Counted from the first letter of the stretch, positions 34,827 to 44,778 are shown. The stretch: DNA of 64,000 nt from Anaerolineaceae bacterium (GCA_030653365.1 JAURZL010000015.1:62001-126000); one strand, 5' to 3'. Program-made: numbers and translations. Notes: generated by a model from the sequence alone, not told the origin.

Positions 34827-36638
34827 ATGGAAGCAAACCAAGTGTTGAAACGTGCTGATGTTCCGGTGGAACAAACCTGGAAACTGGATGTCATTTTTCC
34901 GTCCGTGGAAGAGTGGGAAAAAGCTTTGGATGGCATTGAGGCTGAGATCGATCAGATTGTCCCATTCAGAAACACTTTATCACAAAGCCCTCAGCAACTG
35001 TATGAATGTCTGAAGGTGACAGAACGAGTCAGTCGTGAAATGGAGAAAATCTTCCTGTATGCCAGTCTGGGTAACGCAGTGGACACTTCCGATCAGGCAG
35101 CTCAGGCACGCGCGGTACAGGCAAGAGGAAAGTATGCGAGACTGAATGCCACCACAGCTTTTATCGAGCCGGAGTTGATCGCGATTGGATTCCCAACCTT
35201 AAAAGAATGGTGCCAGCAGGATCAGGAGCTAGCCGTTTACACAACCTATTTTGAGCAACTCGAACGCAAACAAAGCAAAGTCCGCTCCTTCGAGGTCGAA
35301 AATGTGATGGCAATGGCATCTGAGCCATTGAGTACAGTGGTACAAACCTACAATAGTCTGACAAATGTGGATATCAAATTTGGTTCTGCAATCGATGAAA
35401 AGGGAAATCCCTATCCAATTGAGCAAGGAAATTTTGGAGCCCTGATCAGCCACGAAGATCGAAGTGTTCGTAAAACAGCCTGGGAAAATTATAGTGATAG
35501 TTTTTTGAAATTCAAGAACACATTGGCGGGACTGCAGATTGCCGGTTTTCAAAAAGATATTCTCGTTGCCAACGTGCACGGGTTTAAGAACAGTCTGGAA
35601 GCTTCCTTATTTCCGAATAATATTCCCGAAGAGGTTTTTCATAATTTAATCAGTGTATTTCGAAAACATCTGCCCACCTGGCATAAATACTGGCGCATTC
35701 GCAAGCAATGGTTGGGTCTGGATGAGTTTCAGGTTTACGATATCAAAGCTCCATTGACCGATCAAAAGCCGATAGTTCCTTTCCAAAAAGCTGTGGAATG
35801 GATTAGTGAAGGAATGAAACCCTTAGGGGATAAATATGTTGGTATTCTCAATAAAGGTGCCACCAGTGACCGTTGGGTCGATTGGGCAGTCAATCAGGGG
35901 AAGCGTCAGGGTGCATTTTCCAGTGGTGTCTATGATACCAGTCCCTTCATCATGATGAGTTACAACAATGATGTTTACAGTCTGAGCACATTGGCACACG
36001 AACTTGGGCATTCCATGCATTCTTATTACACCAGGCATACCCAACCCTATATCCACGGCCGTTATGCCTTGTTTGTGGCGGAAGTGGCTTCAAATTTCAA
36101 CCAGGCAATGGTGCGGGATTATTTATTGCGCACACAAGCGAATCCAATTTTTCAATTGGCACTGATCGAAGAAGCTATGTCGAATTTCCACCGCTATTTC
36201 TTTATTATGCCCATCCTGGCTCAATGGGAGTTGGAGATGCATCGACGCCTGGAACAGGGTAAAGCAATGAATGCCAAAGCCATGATTGACCACTGTTCCG
36301 AGTTATTTCAGGAAGGCTATGGAGATGAAGTTGTCTTTGATCACGAGCGTGTGGGGATCACCTGGTCACAATTCAGCCATATGTATATGAATTATTACGT
36401 ATATCAATATGCAACCGGCATATCCGGAGCCCATGTGTTGGCTGAAAATATCCTGGCGGGTCATCCAGGAGCTGTGGATCGATATCTCACCTTTCTTAGT
36501 GCTGGAAATTCGGTCTATCCTTTGGATGCATTGCAGGCAGCTGGTGTGGATTTACCCTCATTCGAGCCGGTGGAGAAAGCCTTCAATTATCTGGGTAGTA
36601 TTGTGGATCGCCTGGAAAATTTATTAGCCAAGAAGTAA
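34827..36638 (+). CDS. pepF: Oligoendopeptidase F (M3 family)
   Basis: 603 residues, the usual PepF length. The zinc motif HELGH is at residues 391-395 (LAHELGHSMHSYY), with the helper Glu in YALFVAEVASNFNQ and the substrate-binding HMYMNYYVYQYATGISGA near the C-terminus. It cleaves short peptides in the cytoplasm. The ATG at 34827 lies four bases after GAGG; a GTG at 34821 would sit in the ribosome binding site. A bidirectional terminator follows. Probably independent of the glucan locus upstream. Confidence 0.94.
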   Translation: MEANQVLKRADVPVEQTWKLDVIFPSVEEWEKALDGIEAEIDQIVPFRNTLSQSPQQLYECLKVTERVSREMEKIFLYASLGNAVDTSDQAAQARAVQARGKYARLNATTAFIEPELIAIGFPTLKEWCQQDQELAVYTTYFEQLERKQSKVRSFEVENVMAMASEPLSTVVQTYNSLTNVDIKFGSAIDEKGNPYPIEQGNFGALISHEDRSVRKTAWENYSDSFLKFKNTLAGLQIAGFQKDILVANVHGFKNSLEASLFPNNIPEEVFHNLISVFRKHLPTWHKYWRIRKQWLGLDEFQVYDIKAPLTDQKPIVPFQKAVEWISEGMKPLGDKYVGILNKGATSDRWVDWAVNQGKRQGAFSSGVYDTSPFIMMSYNNDVYSLSTLAHELGHSMHSYYTRHTQPYIHGRYALFVAEVASNFNQAMVRDYLLRTQANPIFQLALIEEAMSNFHRYFFIMPILAQWELEMHRRLEQGKAMNAKAMIDHCSELFQEGYGDEVVFDHERVGITWSQFSHMYMNYYVYQYATGISGAHVLAENILAGHPGAVDRYLTFLSAGNSVYPLDALQAAGVDLPSFEPVEKAFNYLGSIVDRLENLLAKK

Positions 36639-36652
36639 GAATACATGACAAC

Positions 36653-36697
36653 AAATAGCCTAAATGAATGGGGTTTGACCCTGCGTTTGGGCTATTT
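36653..36697. terminator. Bidirectional terminator between pepF and the TlpA-like gene
   Basis: A 12-bp stem (AAATAGCCTAAA with TTTGGGCTATTT, one G-T pair) encloses a smaller GGG/CCC hairpin. T-rich sequence follows on the plus strand. It lies between two convergent genes and could serve both. Confidence 0.7.
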
Positions 36698-37255
36698 TTA
36701 TTGTAAGAAGGGTAAGACTTTTTTATTCAGGTCTTCGGGAAAAATCATGCCAATATGGATCACGGCGACTTTTCCTTGCGGGTCAATTAGAATCGATGTG
36801 GGGAAACCTGTTATTCCCAAACCGTTTAATACCTTACCATCAGAATCTAGTACAACTTTAAATCCTAATCCGAGTGAATCTGCGAACTTTGCTGCCATAT
36901 CCCGGGTTTCACCTGCATTGATCGCCAGAATCTCAAATCCCTTATCCTGATGTGCCTGATGAAATTCGTTCAAATCTGGCATCTCTGCCCGGCAGGGAGG
37001 ACACCAGGTTGCCCAGGCATTCAACAAAACATATTTTCCCTGGTAATCACTGAGATGGATGGTTTCTCCGTCAAGATCAAGCAGGGTAAAGTCTCCAACC
37101 GATTTTCCCTGAACGGCTTTTTGAATACCATCCTGTTGGGAAATTTGTGAGGATAACAACAACACGCTGACCAGTAGGATCACAACAGCCCCAATAATGA
37201 TCTGGACGTTTCTATTTTGCTTCTTTTTGTTCTTTACTGACTTCTTTATTTTCAT
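36698..37255 (-). CDS. Membrane-anchored TlpA/ResA-like thioredoxin
   Basis: 185 residues. A Lys/Arg-rich N-terminus and one membrane helix (about 18-38) place the catalytic domain outside the cytoplasm. The redox motif WCPPC has Cys85 and Cys88, preceded by LLNAWAT, and cis-Pro is in GITGFPTSILI. This is the TlpA/ResA type that keeps exported thiols reduced, for example in cytochrome maturation, though no ccm genes are nearby. The ATG at 37255 (AGGT just upstream) is chosen over a TTG at 37270. Confidence 0.9.
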   Translation of the reverse strand: MKIKKSVKNKKKQNRNVQIIIGAVVILLVSVLLLSSQISQQDGIQKAVQGKSVGDFTLLDLDGETIHLSDYQGKYVLLNAWATWCPPCRAEMPDLNEFHQAHQDKGFEILAINAGETRDMAAKFADSLGLGFKVVLDSDGKVLNGLGITGFPTSILIDPQGKVAVIHIGMIFPEDLNKKVLPFLQ

Positions 37256-37356
37256 TCTACCTATCTGCAATAATTATCTGTTTAAGCAATTCCATTCTTT
37301 TATTTAGATCGATTTTTCAGTAAAAGGTTGCACTTTATCAAAAGAAGTTCTAATTT

Positions 37357-37962
37357 TTAAAGCCAGTTGACTGGCAACTCCTGATTCAGATGGATTAATT
37401 TACCTTTACCGTTTGTAATATTCAATGTTGAAATGGATGCGGGGGCAATCCGAAGCTGATTAAGATTCTCCAAAGGCAATCCAATAAAGCTGCTAACGGT
37501 ATGCCGGATAATGCTTCCATGCGAAAAACAGGCAATTAGAGCATTATCAGGATGTTGTCTGGAAAGGTGCAAGATAGCCTTTGTCACCCTTTCTCTGACC
37601 ATTAGACCATTCTCGCCTCCTGGTATTTGTGTGAGCGCGGGATTCTGGTTGAATGTGGTCCAGCTTGGATCTTTAACCAGATCCTCAAATGATAAACCTT
37701 GCCAATTGCCGAAATCAACCTGGTTAAGGTCTTTTTCGATTTTCATGTTCAGATTCAATTCCATGGCTAAAGGTTCAGCAGTCTTTTGTGTTCTTCTCAG
37801 TGGACTGACATAAATGGCAATAATTGGTAAATGTTTGAGGGCTTCGGAAACTCGGAGAGATTGTTCAATCCCTAATGAATTCAATGGACTGTCGATTCTC
37901 CCCGCTAAGGCTTCGTCAACGAAATTAGTATCTCCATGGCGGATCAATAAGATTTTTGTCAT
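37357..37962 (-). CDS. Histidine phosphatase family protein (phosphoglycerate mutase-like), copy 1
   Basis: 201 residues. LIRHGDTN carries the phospho-accepting His of the RHG motif, YVSPLRRTQKTAEPLA has the second Arg site, and ACFSHGSIIR provides the C-terminal catalytic His. The length fits the small cofactor-independent phosphatases (GpmB/CobC/PhoE type); the substrate is not evident. AAGGA lies ahead of the ATG. It is the last gene of the rarA operon and a paralogue of the gene just upstream. Confidence 0.9.
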   Translation of the reverse strand: MTKILLIRHGDTNFVDEALAGRIDSPLNSLGIEQSLRVSEALKHLPIIAIYVSPLRRTQKTAEPLAMELNLNMKIEKDLNQVDFGNWQGLSFEDLVKDPSWTTFNQNPALTQIPGGENGLMVRERVTKAILHLSRQHPDNALIACFSHGSIIRHTVSSFIGLPLENLNQLRIAPASISTLNITNGKGKLIHLNQELPVNWL

Positions 37963-37990
37963 TCAATTTCCTTCGATAGTTTAAAGTCAT

Positions 37991-38635
37991 TTATTTAGAA
38001 GTTTTCTTTTCCATTTCAGTAAATTGGGTCAAAAATTGCCTGATATCGATCAGGTTGATAAAAGGCACAGAAATATGATCTTTCATCAATGCCAGAGAGC
38101 TGATGGATGCGGTGTTGATATTAATTCGCTGAAAAGAATCCAGAGGCATATCGAGATAATAACTTACTAAAAGGCGAATTGAGTCTGAATGGCTGAAACA
38201 GGCGATCAAATCAGTTTCTTCATGCGATTCTGAAATTTGTTTTATACATTCAACCAGGCGATTTTGTGCACCTACAAAGCTCTCCCCATTCGGAAATTGC
38301 ATTTGAGATGGGTTATTCTGCACAGTTTTCCATAATTTAAGTCTGCGCAAATGTTTTATTGTTTTTCCCTGCCAATCACCAAAATTAATCTCACTCAGAT
38401 TGGCACAGATTGAGATTTCCATATCTTTCAATTGTGCCAATGGTTGCGCTGTTTCCATGGCGCGTTCCAATGGGCTGCTGTATATGGCTTTAAAAGGCAA
38501 AGTTTTGAGAATCTCAGCTAACTGGCTGGCCTGATCCTGACCTTTTTTGTTGAGGTGCACATCCGGCATTCTACCCGCCAGACGTTTCCCTACCCAATCA
38601 TTTTCACCATGACGAATTAATAGAATAACAGCCAT
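37991..38635 (-). CDS. Histidine phosphatase family protein (phosphoglycerate mutase-like), copy 2
   Basis: 214 residues with the same layout as its downstream paralogue: LIRHGEND, IYSSPLERAMETAQPLA and ACFSHSDSIR. The two share FGDWQGK/FGNWQGL, and PLDSFQRININTASIS against PLENLNQLRIAPASIS, so they arose by tandem duplication. The ATG shares one base with the rarA stop, indicating co-translation. Substrate unknown. Confidence 0.9.
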   Translation of the reverse strand: MAVILLIRHGENDWVGKRLAGRMPDVHLNKKGQDQASQLAEILKTLPFKAIYSSPLERAMETAQPLAQLKDMEISICANLSEINFGDWQGKTIKHLRRLKLWKTVQNNPSQMQFPNGESFVGAQNRLVECIKQISESHEETDLIACFSHSDSIRLLVSYYLDMPLDSFQRININTASISSLALMKDHISVPFINLIDIRQFLTQFTEMEKKTSK

Positions 38636-40017
38636 TAGCGTTCCTTTTCTGAAGGTTTAATCTGAGGGGATGAAGAAATTTTTTTTAAACCATCCGCTTG
38701 AATCCTTCTCCAAATCTTGACCCGTTCCTGCACCTTTGCTTCAAAACCCTGGTCAGAAGGTTGATAAAATTGCTTACCAACGAGGTGGTCAGGCAAATAT
38801 TGTTGGGGAATAAAGTGACCTTCATATGAGTGTGGATATAGATATCCTTTTCCATGACCAAAACCTTTGGCGTCACGACTACTGTCCATTAAATGAATGG
38901 GAACCTGCCCCATACCCTCTACTTCCATCTGTTTCACGATTTCAAAATAAGCCATGACCGAATTGGATTTTGGTGCCGTGGATAAATACAATGTTGCTTC
39001 CACAATTGGAAAGATTCCTTCTGGTAATCCTATAAATTCATAAGCATTTGCAGCTGCATTGGCAACAACCAAAGCTTGCGGGTCTGCCAATCCAATGTCC
39101 TCACCAGCCAGAATGACAAGACGCCGTAAAATAAACCGGGGATCTTCTCCCGCCGTCATCATCTTCGCCAACCAATATAACGCTGCATCCGGGTCACTAC
39201 CCCGTACAGATTTGATGAATGCTGAAATCGTGTCATAGTGGACATCACCGCTTTTATCGTATAACACAGCGCGTTTTTGGATGGATTCCTGCGCTACTTC
39301 CAGCGTGATTTTTGTTGTTTTTGTTTTGTCTGGTGTTGTGGTTTCAATCGCCAATTCGAGTGCATTTAATAAGTTACGGGCATCACCACCACTCATCTGG
39401 ATCAAGTGCAAGCGGGCATCTTCATCCAATTCGATAGAATGTTTTCCATAACCGTAATCAGGATTGAAAAGAGCACGATCAACAATTTTTCCCAGGTGTT
39501 CTTCTTTTAACGGCTGTAATTGAAATACCCGGGATCGGGAAACGAGTGCAGGGATAACATCGAAATATGGGTTTTCTGTAGTGGCACCAATCAGCGTCAC
39601 CATTCCTGATTCCACGTGCGGTAATAAGGCATCCTGTTGCGCTTTATTCCAACGGTGAACCTCATCAATAAATAATATTGTTCTTTGCTGATATAGTTTC
39701 CGTCGTTCTTCGGCATCACGGATCACACGTCTGAGTTCCGCAACACCTGCTAAAACAGCGGATATTGTCTCGAAATGAGCTTTTGTATGCAATGCAATTA
39801 ACTGAGCCAGGGTAGTTTTGCCAGTTCCTGGTGGACCGGTAAAAATAATAGAAGAAAACAATCGGTCAGCTTGAATTGCCCGGCGGAGAAGTTTTCCCTC
39901 ACCAATGATATGCTCCTGGCCGATAAAATCATCAAAGGTTTTTGGACGCATACGGGCAGCCAGAGGTGCTTCCTGTTGCATTCTTTCATTCATTGCATGT
40001 TGAAATAAATCATTCAT
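38635..40017 (-). CDS. rarA: Replication-associated recombination protein A (AAA+ ATPase)
   Basis: 460 residues. Walker [10 protein letters not shown] (61-69), Walker [13 protein letters not shown], sensor 1 in [11 protein letters not shown] and the C-terminal MgsA region ([46 protein letters not shown]) identify RarA/MgsA/WRNIP1. It acts at stalled replication forks with clamp-loader-like ATPase activity. GAGGAG is placed well ahead of the ATG. It leads an operon with two histidine phosphatase genes. Confidence 0.95.
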   Translation of the reverse strand: MNDLFQHAMNERMQQEAPLAARMRPKTFDDFIGQEHIIGEGKLLRRAIQADRLFSSIIFTGPPGTGKTTLAQLIALHTKAHFETISAVLAGVAELRRVIRDAEERRKLYQQRTILFIDEVHRWNKAQQDALLPHVESGMVTLIGATTENPYFDVIPALVSRSRVFQLQPLKEEHLGKIVDRALFNPDYGYGKHSIELDEDARLHLIQMSGGDARNLLNALELAIETTTPDKTKTTKITLEVAQESIQKRAVLYDKSGDVHYDTISAFIKSVRGSDPDAALYWLAKMMTAGEDPRFILRRLVILAGEDIGLADPQALVVANAAANAYEFIGLPEGIFPIVEATLYLSTAPKSNSVMAYFEIVKQMEVEGMGQVPIHLMDSSRDAKGFGHGKGYLYPHSYEGHFIPQQYLPDHLVGKQFYQPSDQGFEAKVQERVKIWRRIQADGLKKISSSPQIKPSEKER

Positions 40018-40135
40018 GCAGATCTCCTCATCTTAATTATTCACTCAAATGAATAATGATTTTTTATTTCCTATTATTGTACAATAATTTATTGTTTATT
40101 TGTTCTATTATTTCTTCTTGCTGTTTATCAAAACA

Positions 40136-40163
40136 AAAAAGGTGAATTTTTTTTCACCTTTTT
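40136..40163 (-). terminator. Terminator of the HAD-like gene 40198-40566
   Basis: An 11-bp stem (AAAAAGGTGAA with TTCACCTTTTT) with a six-base loop runs into a T tract on the minus strand. It lies 35 bases beyond the stop of the minus-strand HAD-like gene and before the rarA promoter region. Confidence 0.8.
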
Positions 40164-40197
40164 AATTCTTTCACTTGATCATAGAAATCAGGATTTA

Positions 40198-40566
40198 TTA
40201 TTTATTCCAAGGTTTGAAATTTAATAATTCTTCCGGATCAAACCATTCACCTTTGAATTGTAAGGATCGGTCATCAATCGATAGAAAGGCTTTCGGTTTT
40301 TCTTTTGCAAACTCCACCTCTGGAAAGCCATGTTTTTCCATCCAAGTTCGCATGGCTTCAATACCACCTTCAGAATTAGAGCGGGAACTGTAAATAACGA
40401 TTTTAAAATAATCCTGTGCTTTTTCGATAAATTCTTTAGCACCTGGAACAGGTTCATCATCAATAACCGCTGGACCTTTCCAACCATTTCTGTACCAATG
40501 GATAACACCATCAAAATCCAATGAGAGGATCGGTTTAAATCCCTTTCTTTTTCTAATAGAAGTCAT
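40198..40566 (-). CDS. Small HAD-like protein
   Basis: 122 residues. LSLDFDGVIHWY is a HAD motif I (D-x-D), FKIVIYSSRSNS fits motif II (Ser), a Lys lies in FAKEKPKAFL, and LSIDDRSLQF supplies the motif IV acids. The domain is minimal, with no large cap. Relatives include phosphatase-like domains of phage polynucleotide kinases and uncharacterised HADs. The substrate is unknown. A clear terminator follows the gene. Confidence 0.8.
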   Translation of the reverse strand: MTSIRKRKGFKPILSLDFDGVIHWYRNGWKGPAVIDDEPVPGAKEFIEKAQDYFKIVIYSSRSNSEGGIEAMRTWMEKHGFPEVEFAKEKPKAFLSIDDRSLQFKGEWFDPEELLNFKPWNK

Positions 40567-40580
40567 ATCGAATTTTTTAC

Positions 40581-41108
40581 CTAATCAATCTCTATGTCTG
40601 AGACAAATGAAGAGAAATTTATTCGAACTTTTTTGGGTTGTAGAGAATATTCAGGGGATTTATATTCTGTAGGCGAAAGAAAATGATCTTCCTTATATCC
40701 TTTAATTTTTGTTGAGTGAACAAAACCCCTTGCCAGAACATTTAAACCTGCGTCTGTGGGCGATACAATTTCAACATCATTGACAAAACCATTAATAATT
40801 ATGTTCGTCTCTCCATATGGAATGTTCGCTTTGGTTAAGTCTAATTTATAATCCCCGACAAAATTCCAGTATTCAGCTGGTTCAACATTCCATTCCCTGG
40901 TTTTATCTGTTTCACCAACAAAACGAAAGTTCACATTCGTGCCATCGGGAAGGGCTTTTGGACGGAAGATAATGAAAAATCCCAGTGCAATTAAAATCAA
41001 CGGAAATAATAATGACCATAAGTTAATCCCAAACAAGGCATCGATAATGGAAATCATGCCCAAAATTATCAAAATACTACCGACAAAAATCGCAGTTCTA
41101 TTTTTCAT
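40581..41108 (-). CDS. LiaF-like membrane protein
   Basis: 175 residues. Two closely spaced N-terminal hydrophobic segments (about 6-27 and 30-48) are followed by a beta-rich soluble domain with YKLDLTKANIPYGETNIIIN and VRINFSSFVSDIEID. This matches the LiaF/YvqF C-terminal (DUF2154-type) domain. LiaF proteins modulate cell-envelope stress sensing by LiaRS, but no LiaRS pair is seen nearby. Start supported by GGAGGAATGAA before the ATG. The HAD-like gene follows 14 bases downstream. Confidence 0.65.
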   Translation of the reverse strand: MKNRTAIFVGSILIILGMISIIDALFGINLWSLLFPLILIALGFFIIFRPKALPDGTNVNFRFVGETDKTREWNVEPAEYWNFVGDYKLDLTKANIPYGETNIIINGFVNDVEIVSPTDAGLNVLARGFVHSTKIKGYKEDHFLSPTEYKSPEYSLQPKKVRINFSSFVSDIEID

Positions 41109-41198
41109 TTCATTCCTCCATTGGTTCGAAGTTATTATTATTCTACGTGAATTTTCATAAAAAGTTTCAAATAGGTTGAAAAATCAGAAATGAAGAAT

Positions 41199-42098
41199 TT
41201 ATGATTGAAAGGAATCCGAGGTTTTTCGTGGTGAAAATTTAAATTGAGCAAGAAAAATTGCTGACAATACTAAAAAGCCACCGATCAATTGTTCCGTACT
41301 GAATATCTCTTGTAAGAACAGAAATCCAAACAATGCTGCGAAAACTGCCTCCATACTTAATATCAGTGCTGCATCCGTTGGAGGGGCATACTTTTGAGCA
41401 ACCCCTTGCAAAGTGAATCCGATCGCAACCGATGCGATGCCATTATATAAAATTGTCCACCACAACGAAGAGATCTGAGAGATACCCTGGGGATCAGTAA
41501 TTAAACCAATTCCAACGTTTAAAACAGCGCAGATCAAAAACTGGCCTATGGCAAAATGAAGCGGATTCATTCCCTGAACAGTTCTACCAACCACGATCAC
41601 ATGAAGCGCCCACAATATTGCGCCAACAAACTCTAATTTGTCGCCCGGAGCTAACTTGAGTTCTCCACCTGTACTGAGTAACAACATTCCAAAAACTGCA
41701 ATAATTGCAGCAACCCATACATTCCACTTTTGTTTATCACGCCAGATTAACCACAAAAATATTGGAACAAAAATAACATATAATCCGGTGATAAAACCAG
41801 CGTTACCTGCTGTGGTGGTAATCAACCCTGCCTGTTGAAATGCCCCGGCAGAAAAAAGTAAAAATCCAGCCAGGAAGACCCCAACAAATTTTTCTTTTTC
41901 AATTTTCAATCTGAAACGAATCAGGGGAAATAATAATAGAGCACCCAGCAGGAATCTTCCCCCATTGAAATAAAAAACATTCATATTTGGAGCTGCGATT
42001 CGTTGTGCAATAAAACCGCTTCCCCACACGGCTGCTGTGAGCAAAAGTATCAGGTCAGCTTGGACCCTGGATAATTGTCTTGGGGCTTTGATGATCAT
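41199..42098 (-). CDS. EamA/DMT-superfamily transporter
   Basis: About 299 residues with ten hydrophobic segments in two homologous EamA halves (AAVWGSGFIAQRIAAPNM, NAGFITGLYVIFVPIF, then ILWALHVIVVGRTVQGMNPL, ILSMEAVFAALFGFLFLQE). These export metabolites or amino acids; the substrate is unknown. The ATG at 42098 has AGGA six bases upstream; the ATG at 42125 (longer by nine residues) is also possible. Confidence 0.87.
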   Translation of the reverse strand: MIIKAPRQLSRVQADLILLLTAAVWGSGFIAQRIAAPNMNVFYFNGGRFLLGALLLFPLIRFRLKIEKEKFVGVFLAGFLLFSAGAFQQAGLITTTAGNAGFITGLYVIFVPIFLWLIWRDKQKWNVWVAAIIAVFGMLLLSTGGELKLAPGDKLEFVGAILWALHVIVVGRTVQGMNPLHFAIGQFLICAVLNVGIGLITDPQGISQISSLWWTILYNGIASVAIGFTLQGVAQKYAPPTDAALILSMEAVFAALFGFLFLQEIFSTEQLIGGFLVLSAIFLAQFKFSPRKTSDSFQS

Positions 42099-42177
42099 GC
42101 CACGTCCTGAATGAAATAAAGACATTTTTCTCAAGCAATTGCAAATATGAGAAGATTCATAATTTTACTATCAAATT

Positions 42178-43320
42178 TTATTGTGAACGAATTATGTGAG
42201 GATAATCCTCTTCCCGATTTTGGAATGAGAGTATTCTGGGATCAACAATCCTACCATTTTGAATTTGTATTGCTCTTCTGATTGTTTCATCTTTCTCCCA
42301 ATAAGGGACTCCCCGCGTTATTGTGGAAAGATAGGGTAATAAACTGATGGATATCTCCCATGAAGCGATATTCCATAAATAGGATGAGGTATGATCAACT
42401 GCGTAATACCATGCTTCTCCCACCGTAAATATGGGGTTAATGAATGTTGTTGGTTTGGAGAAGGGAAATCCCAATCCTTCATCTCTGGCAATGTCAATAA
42501 TTAGGGAGGATCTCTTTAACCTGCTTATTTCATCATTGCTCATAAACATAATTGGTTGGCGAAAATCCTGCCGAATTCCATTCAATATAATGTCAGATTG
42601 AGCTAATTCGTCAATGAATGGATTTCTGCTTCGATCCATATGAATTGACATTAACTGGCCATTATCATCAATTTCCAATTGGTGATAGACTGCATCATAG
42701 GATTGTGGTGCTATAAATGTTTTGGATGGGCGGTTGTAAATGTGTATATCTTTAAAACCCAGACCTTTAAATGCCAGTAAAGCGCCTCTGGCCACAGAAC
42801 CTGATCCGATAATCATTACTCTGCGAGGCGTGCCATAATGTCCATCAATCCCACGCAATTGTAAAGCATGAAATACACCAGCATATCCGGCAATTTCATT
42901 ATTTTTATGAAAAATATGATATTGAAATTCATTCTTTCGATTCCATTTGTGCATGGCTTCCCAGGCAATCATCGTCATGTTTTTATTAATGGCAGCGTTT
43001 GTAATCCATGCGTCTTCTATACAATGCAGCCATCCACAAAGTGTTTTACCGGGATGAATAAAAGGTATATCCTTTGGATCTGGTTTTATCAATACAATCA
43101 CATCACATTGTTCGAAGATTTCATTTCTTGGCAATAAACCAGCGGTGCGTGCATTGATCCATTCATCTTGAATTTGAAAGCGGTCTCCATAACCTACCTC
43201 AAAGATCATTTTTTTACGAACACTAATATCAATCCAATCCAATTGCTCAGGATGAATTGGGACACGTAGCTCATTTTCTTTGAAAGAAGAACCGACAACA
43301 CCCAAAGTCAAAGAACTCAT
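42178..43320 (-). CDS. Alanine dehydrogenase/PNT-family protein, N5-(carboxyethyl)ornithine synthase-like
   Basis: 380 residues. The N-terminus (LGVVGSSFKENELRVPIHPE) and CDVIVLIKPDP fit the AlaDH/PNT N-terminal fold, and VMIIGSGSVARGALLAF is a Rossmann NAD(P) site. The closest functional type I recall is N5-(1-carboxyethyl)ornithine synthase, an opine-type reductive condensation of pyruvate with ornithine. The alternative is another AlaDH/PNT or lysine-pathway dehydrogenase. The expected catalytic Lys and His cannot be placed with certainty. GGGAG precedes the ATG. No neighbour clarifies the pathway. Confidence 0.6.
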   Translation of the reverse strand: MSSLTLGVVGSSFKENELRVPIHPEQLDWIDISVRKKMIFEVGYGDRFQIQDEWINARTAGLLPRNEIFEQCDVIVLIKPDPKDIPFIHPGKTLCGWLHCIEDAWITNAAINKNMTMIAWEAMHKWNRKNEFQYHIFHKNNEIAGYAGVFHALQLRGIDGHYGTPRRVMIIGSGSVARGALLAFKGLGFKDIHIYNRPSKTFIAPQSYDAVYHQLEIDDNGQLMSIHMDRSRNPFIDELAQSDIILNGIRQDFRQPIMFMSNDEISRLKRSSLIIDIARDEGLGFPFSKPTTFINPIFTVGEAWYYAVDHTSSYLWNIASWEISISLLPYLSTITRGVPYWEKDETIRRAIQIQNGRIVDPRILSFQNREEDYPHIIRSQ

Positions 43321-43548
43321 TTATTTCTCCCAGTAGCTGTTAGTCAAATTTTTCATTAATGGTTGGTTTTATTGGTGATTATTACCTGCCAACCTGGATT
43401 ATTGAGACGATCCTTTTTTAAGTGATAGAATCGGAAAATCAATTAATACCATTTTCATTATGATACTAGATTGATTACTGATTGCAAATGTAAGTTGATT
43501 ATATTTTATATTGGAAATCGGATTTGGTTTTAGATTTAGGAAAAAAAC

Positions 43549-44007
43549 TTGGAAGAAGTCCCTTTTTGGAAACAAAAGAAACTGGAAGAATTTACAAAAA
43601 AAGAGTGGGAATCCATTTGTGACGGATGTGGTAAATGTTGCCTTTTTCAATTAGAAGGGGATGAGGGTCAATATTACACCACCAATGTAATTTGTAAGTT
43701 GTTTGATGAAGCAACCTGTCAATGTACTGATTATCTAAATCGACAAAAGTTAGTTCCTACTTGCCTGGTTTTGGATCCAGAATTGATCAAATCATTGGAT
43801 TGGATGCCGATCACCTGTGCTTACCGATTATTGGGGGAAGGAAAAGATTTACCCTGGTGGCACCATCTTGTCAGTGGAAGTCGCGATACAATTCACCAAA
43901 TTGGTGTCTCTGTAAGGGGAAAAATTGAGAGTGAAAATGATGTCGATCTTGATGATCTTGAGGATCATGTTGTCGATTGGTTCAACCAAAGCTGGATGGT
44001 TGATTAA
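43549..44007 (+). CDS. UPF0260 (YcgN-like) cysteine-cluster protein
   Basis: 152 residues. CDGCGKCC near residues 25-32, CKLFDEATCQCTDY, PTCLVLD and PITCAYRLL are the Cys positions of the YcgN/UPF0260 family, thought to bind a metal. The family length is about 150, so it is complete. The start is TTG 43549 with AGGA eight to eleven bases upstream. The end of the protein reads VVDWFNQSWMVD. Function unknown; it is single and lies between two minus-strand genes. Confidence 0.88.
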   Translation: MEEVPFWKQKKLEEFTKKEWESICDGCGKCCLFQLEGDEGQYYTTNVICKLFDEATCQCTDYLNRQKLVPTCLVLDPELIKSLDWMPITCAYRLLGEGKDLPWWHHLVSGSRDTIHQIGVSVRGKIESENDVDLDDLEDHVVDWFNQSWMVD

Positions 44008-44028
44008 TCTGTAGACTTCCTCAATAGA

Positions 44029-44778
44029 TCAAATTTCATTCTCTAGAATGACTTTTAGTTCTTCGAGTGATTGGATTTCATAGTCCGGTCTTATATCAAA
44101 GAGATTTTCATTTTCTTTATGAATCGATCTCCGCGAAATCCAAACAGAATTCATCCCAATCTGTTTTGCCCCCAATATATCCATATCTAGACGATCCCCA
44201 ACCATGAAACAGTCTTCAGGTTCGCAGGAAAATAAAGACAAGCCTTCCTGAAAAATTTCTTTATGAGGTTTGCGTAAACCAAACTCAGCTGAAATAATAA
44301 TCTGTTCAAAAAAATCGGTTAATTTGAATTGCCGTAATAAGGCATACACATCATCCTTATCAGATGCATTTGAGATCAAACCGAGTCGGTAACCATTTGA
44401 CTGCAACCACTCGAGTATAGCTGTTGTATCAATCTCAAGATTCCAATATTCTTGAGAAACGGAATACATCGCATTCATTGCCTCTCGAATGATTGTGTCA
44501 TCTGGATTTGAATACCCAAGATCATTCATGTAGTCAAGCAATACACAGGCACTGGTGTATTCCTTTAGACTTTTATTTCTTTCTATATAATATCCTCGCA
44601 TTCGATTGGAGAAATCCAGTTTGAATTGCTCGCGATTGATTGGATATCCGGATTTACACAGGAATTTCCACAAACGCTTGGTAGATCGCCTTAATACATC
44701 GTCCCAATTTCCATCAAAATAAATTAACGTATCTCCAAGATCGAAAAATATTACTTGTTTTTTTACAAGACTAGTCAT
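44029..44778 (-). CDS. HAD-superfamily hydrolase
   Basis: 249 residues. Motif I is FFDLGDTL, motif II is LGLISNAS, the Lys is in FGLRKPHKEIF and motif IV is FMVGDRLDMDILGAKQIG, with a helical cap in between. This is the subfamily I (phosphoglycolate phosphatase/haloacid dehalogenase) layout; substrate unknown. A longer reading to 44904 would overlap the dehydrogenase gene and adds no HAD residues, so the ATG at 44778 is chosen. It ends a minus-strand run with the dehydrogenase and CoA-transferase genes. Confidence 0.88.
   Translation of the reverse strand: MTSLVKKQVIFFDLGDTLIYFDGNWDDVLRRSTKRLWKFLCKSGYPINREQFKLDFSNRMRGYYIERNKSLKEYTSACVLLDYMNDLGYSNPDDTIIREAMNAMYSVSQEYWNLEIDTTAILEWLQSNGYRLGLISNASDKDDVYALLRQFKLTDFFEQIIISAEFGLRKPHKEIFQEGLSLFSCEPEDCFMVGDRLDMDILGAKQIGMNSVWISRRSIHKENENLFDIRPDYEIQSLEELKVILENEI

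Noticed and set aside
36645..36950. Plus-strand frame opposite the TlpA-like gene
   Set aside because: It is antisense to a clear thioredoxin gene and begins within the bidirectional terminator.
43399..43650. Minus-strand frame of 83 codons
   Set aside because: It overlaps the start of the UPF0260 gene antisense, has no ribosome binding site and no family resemblance.
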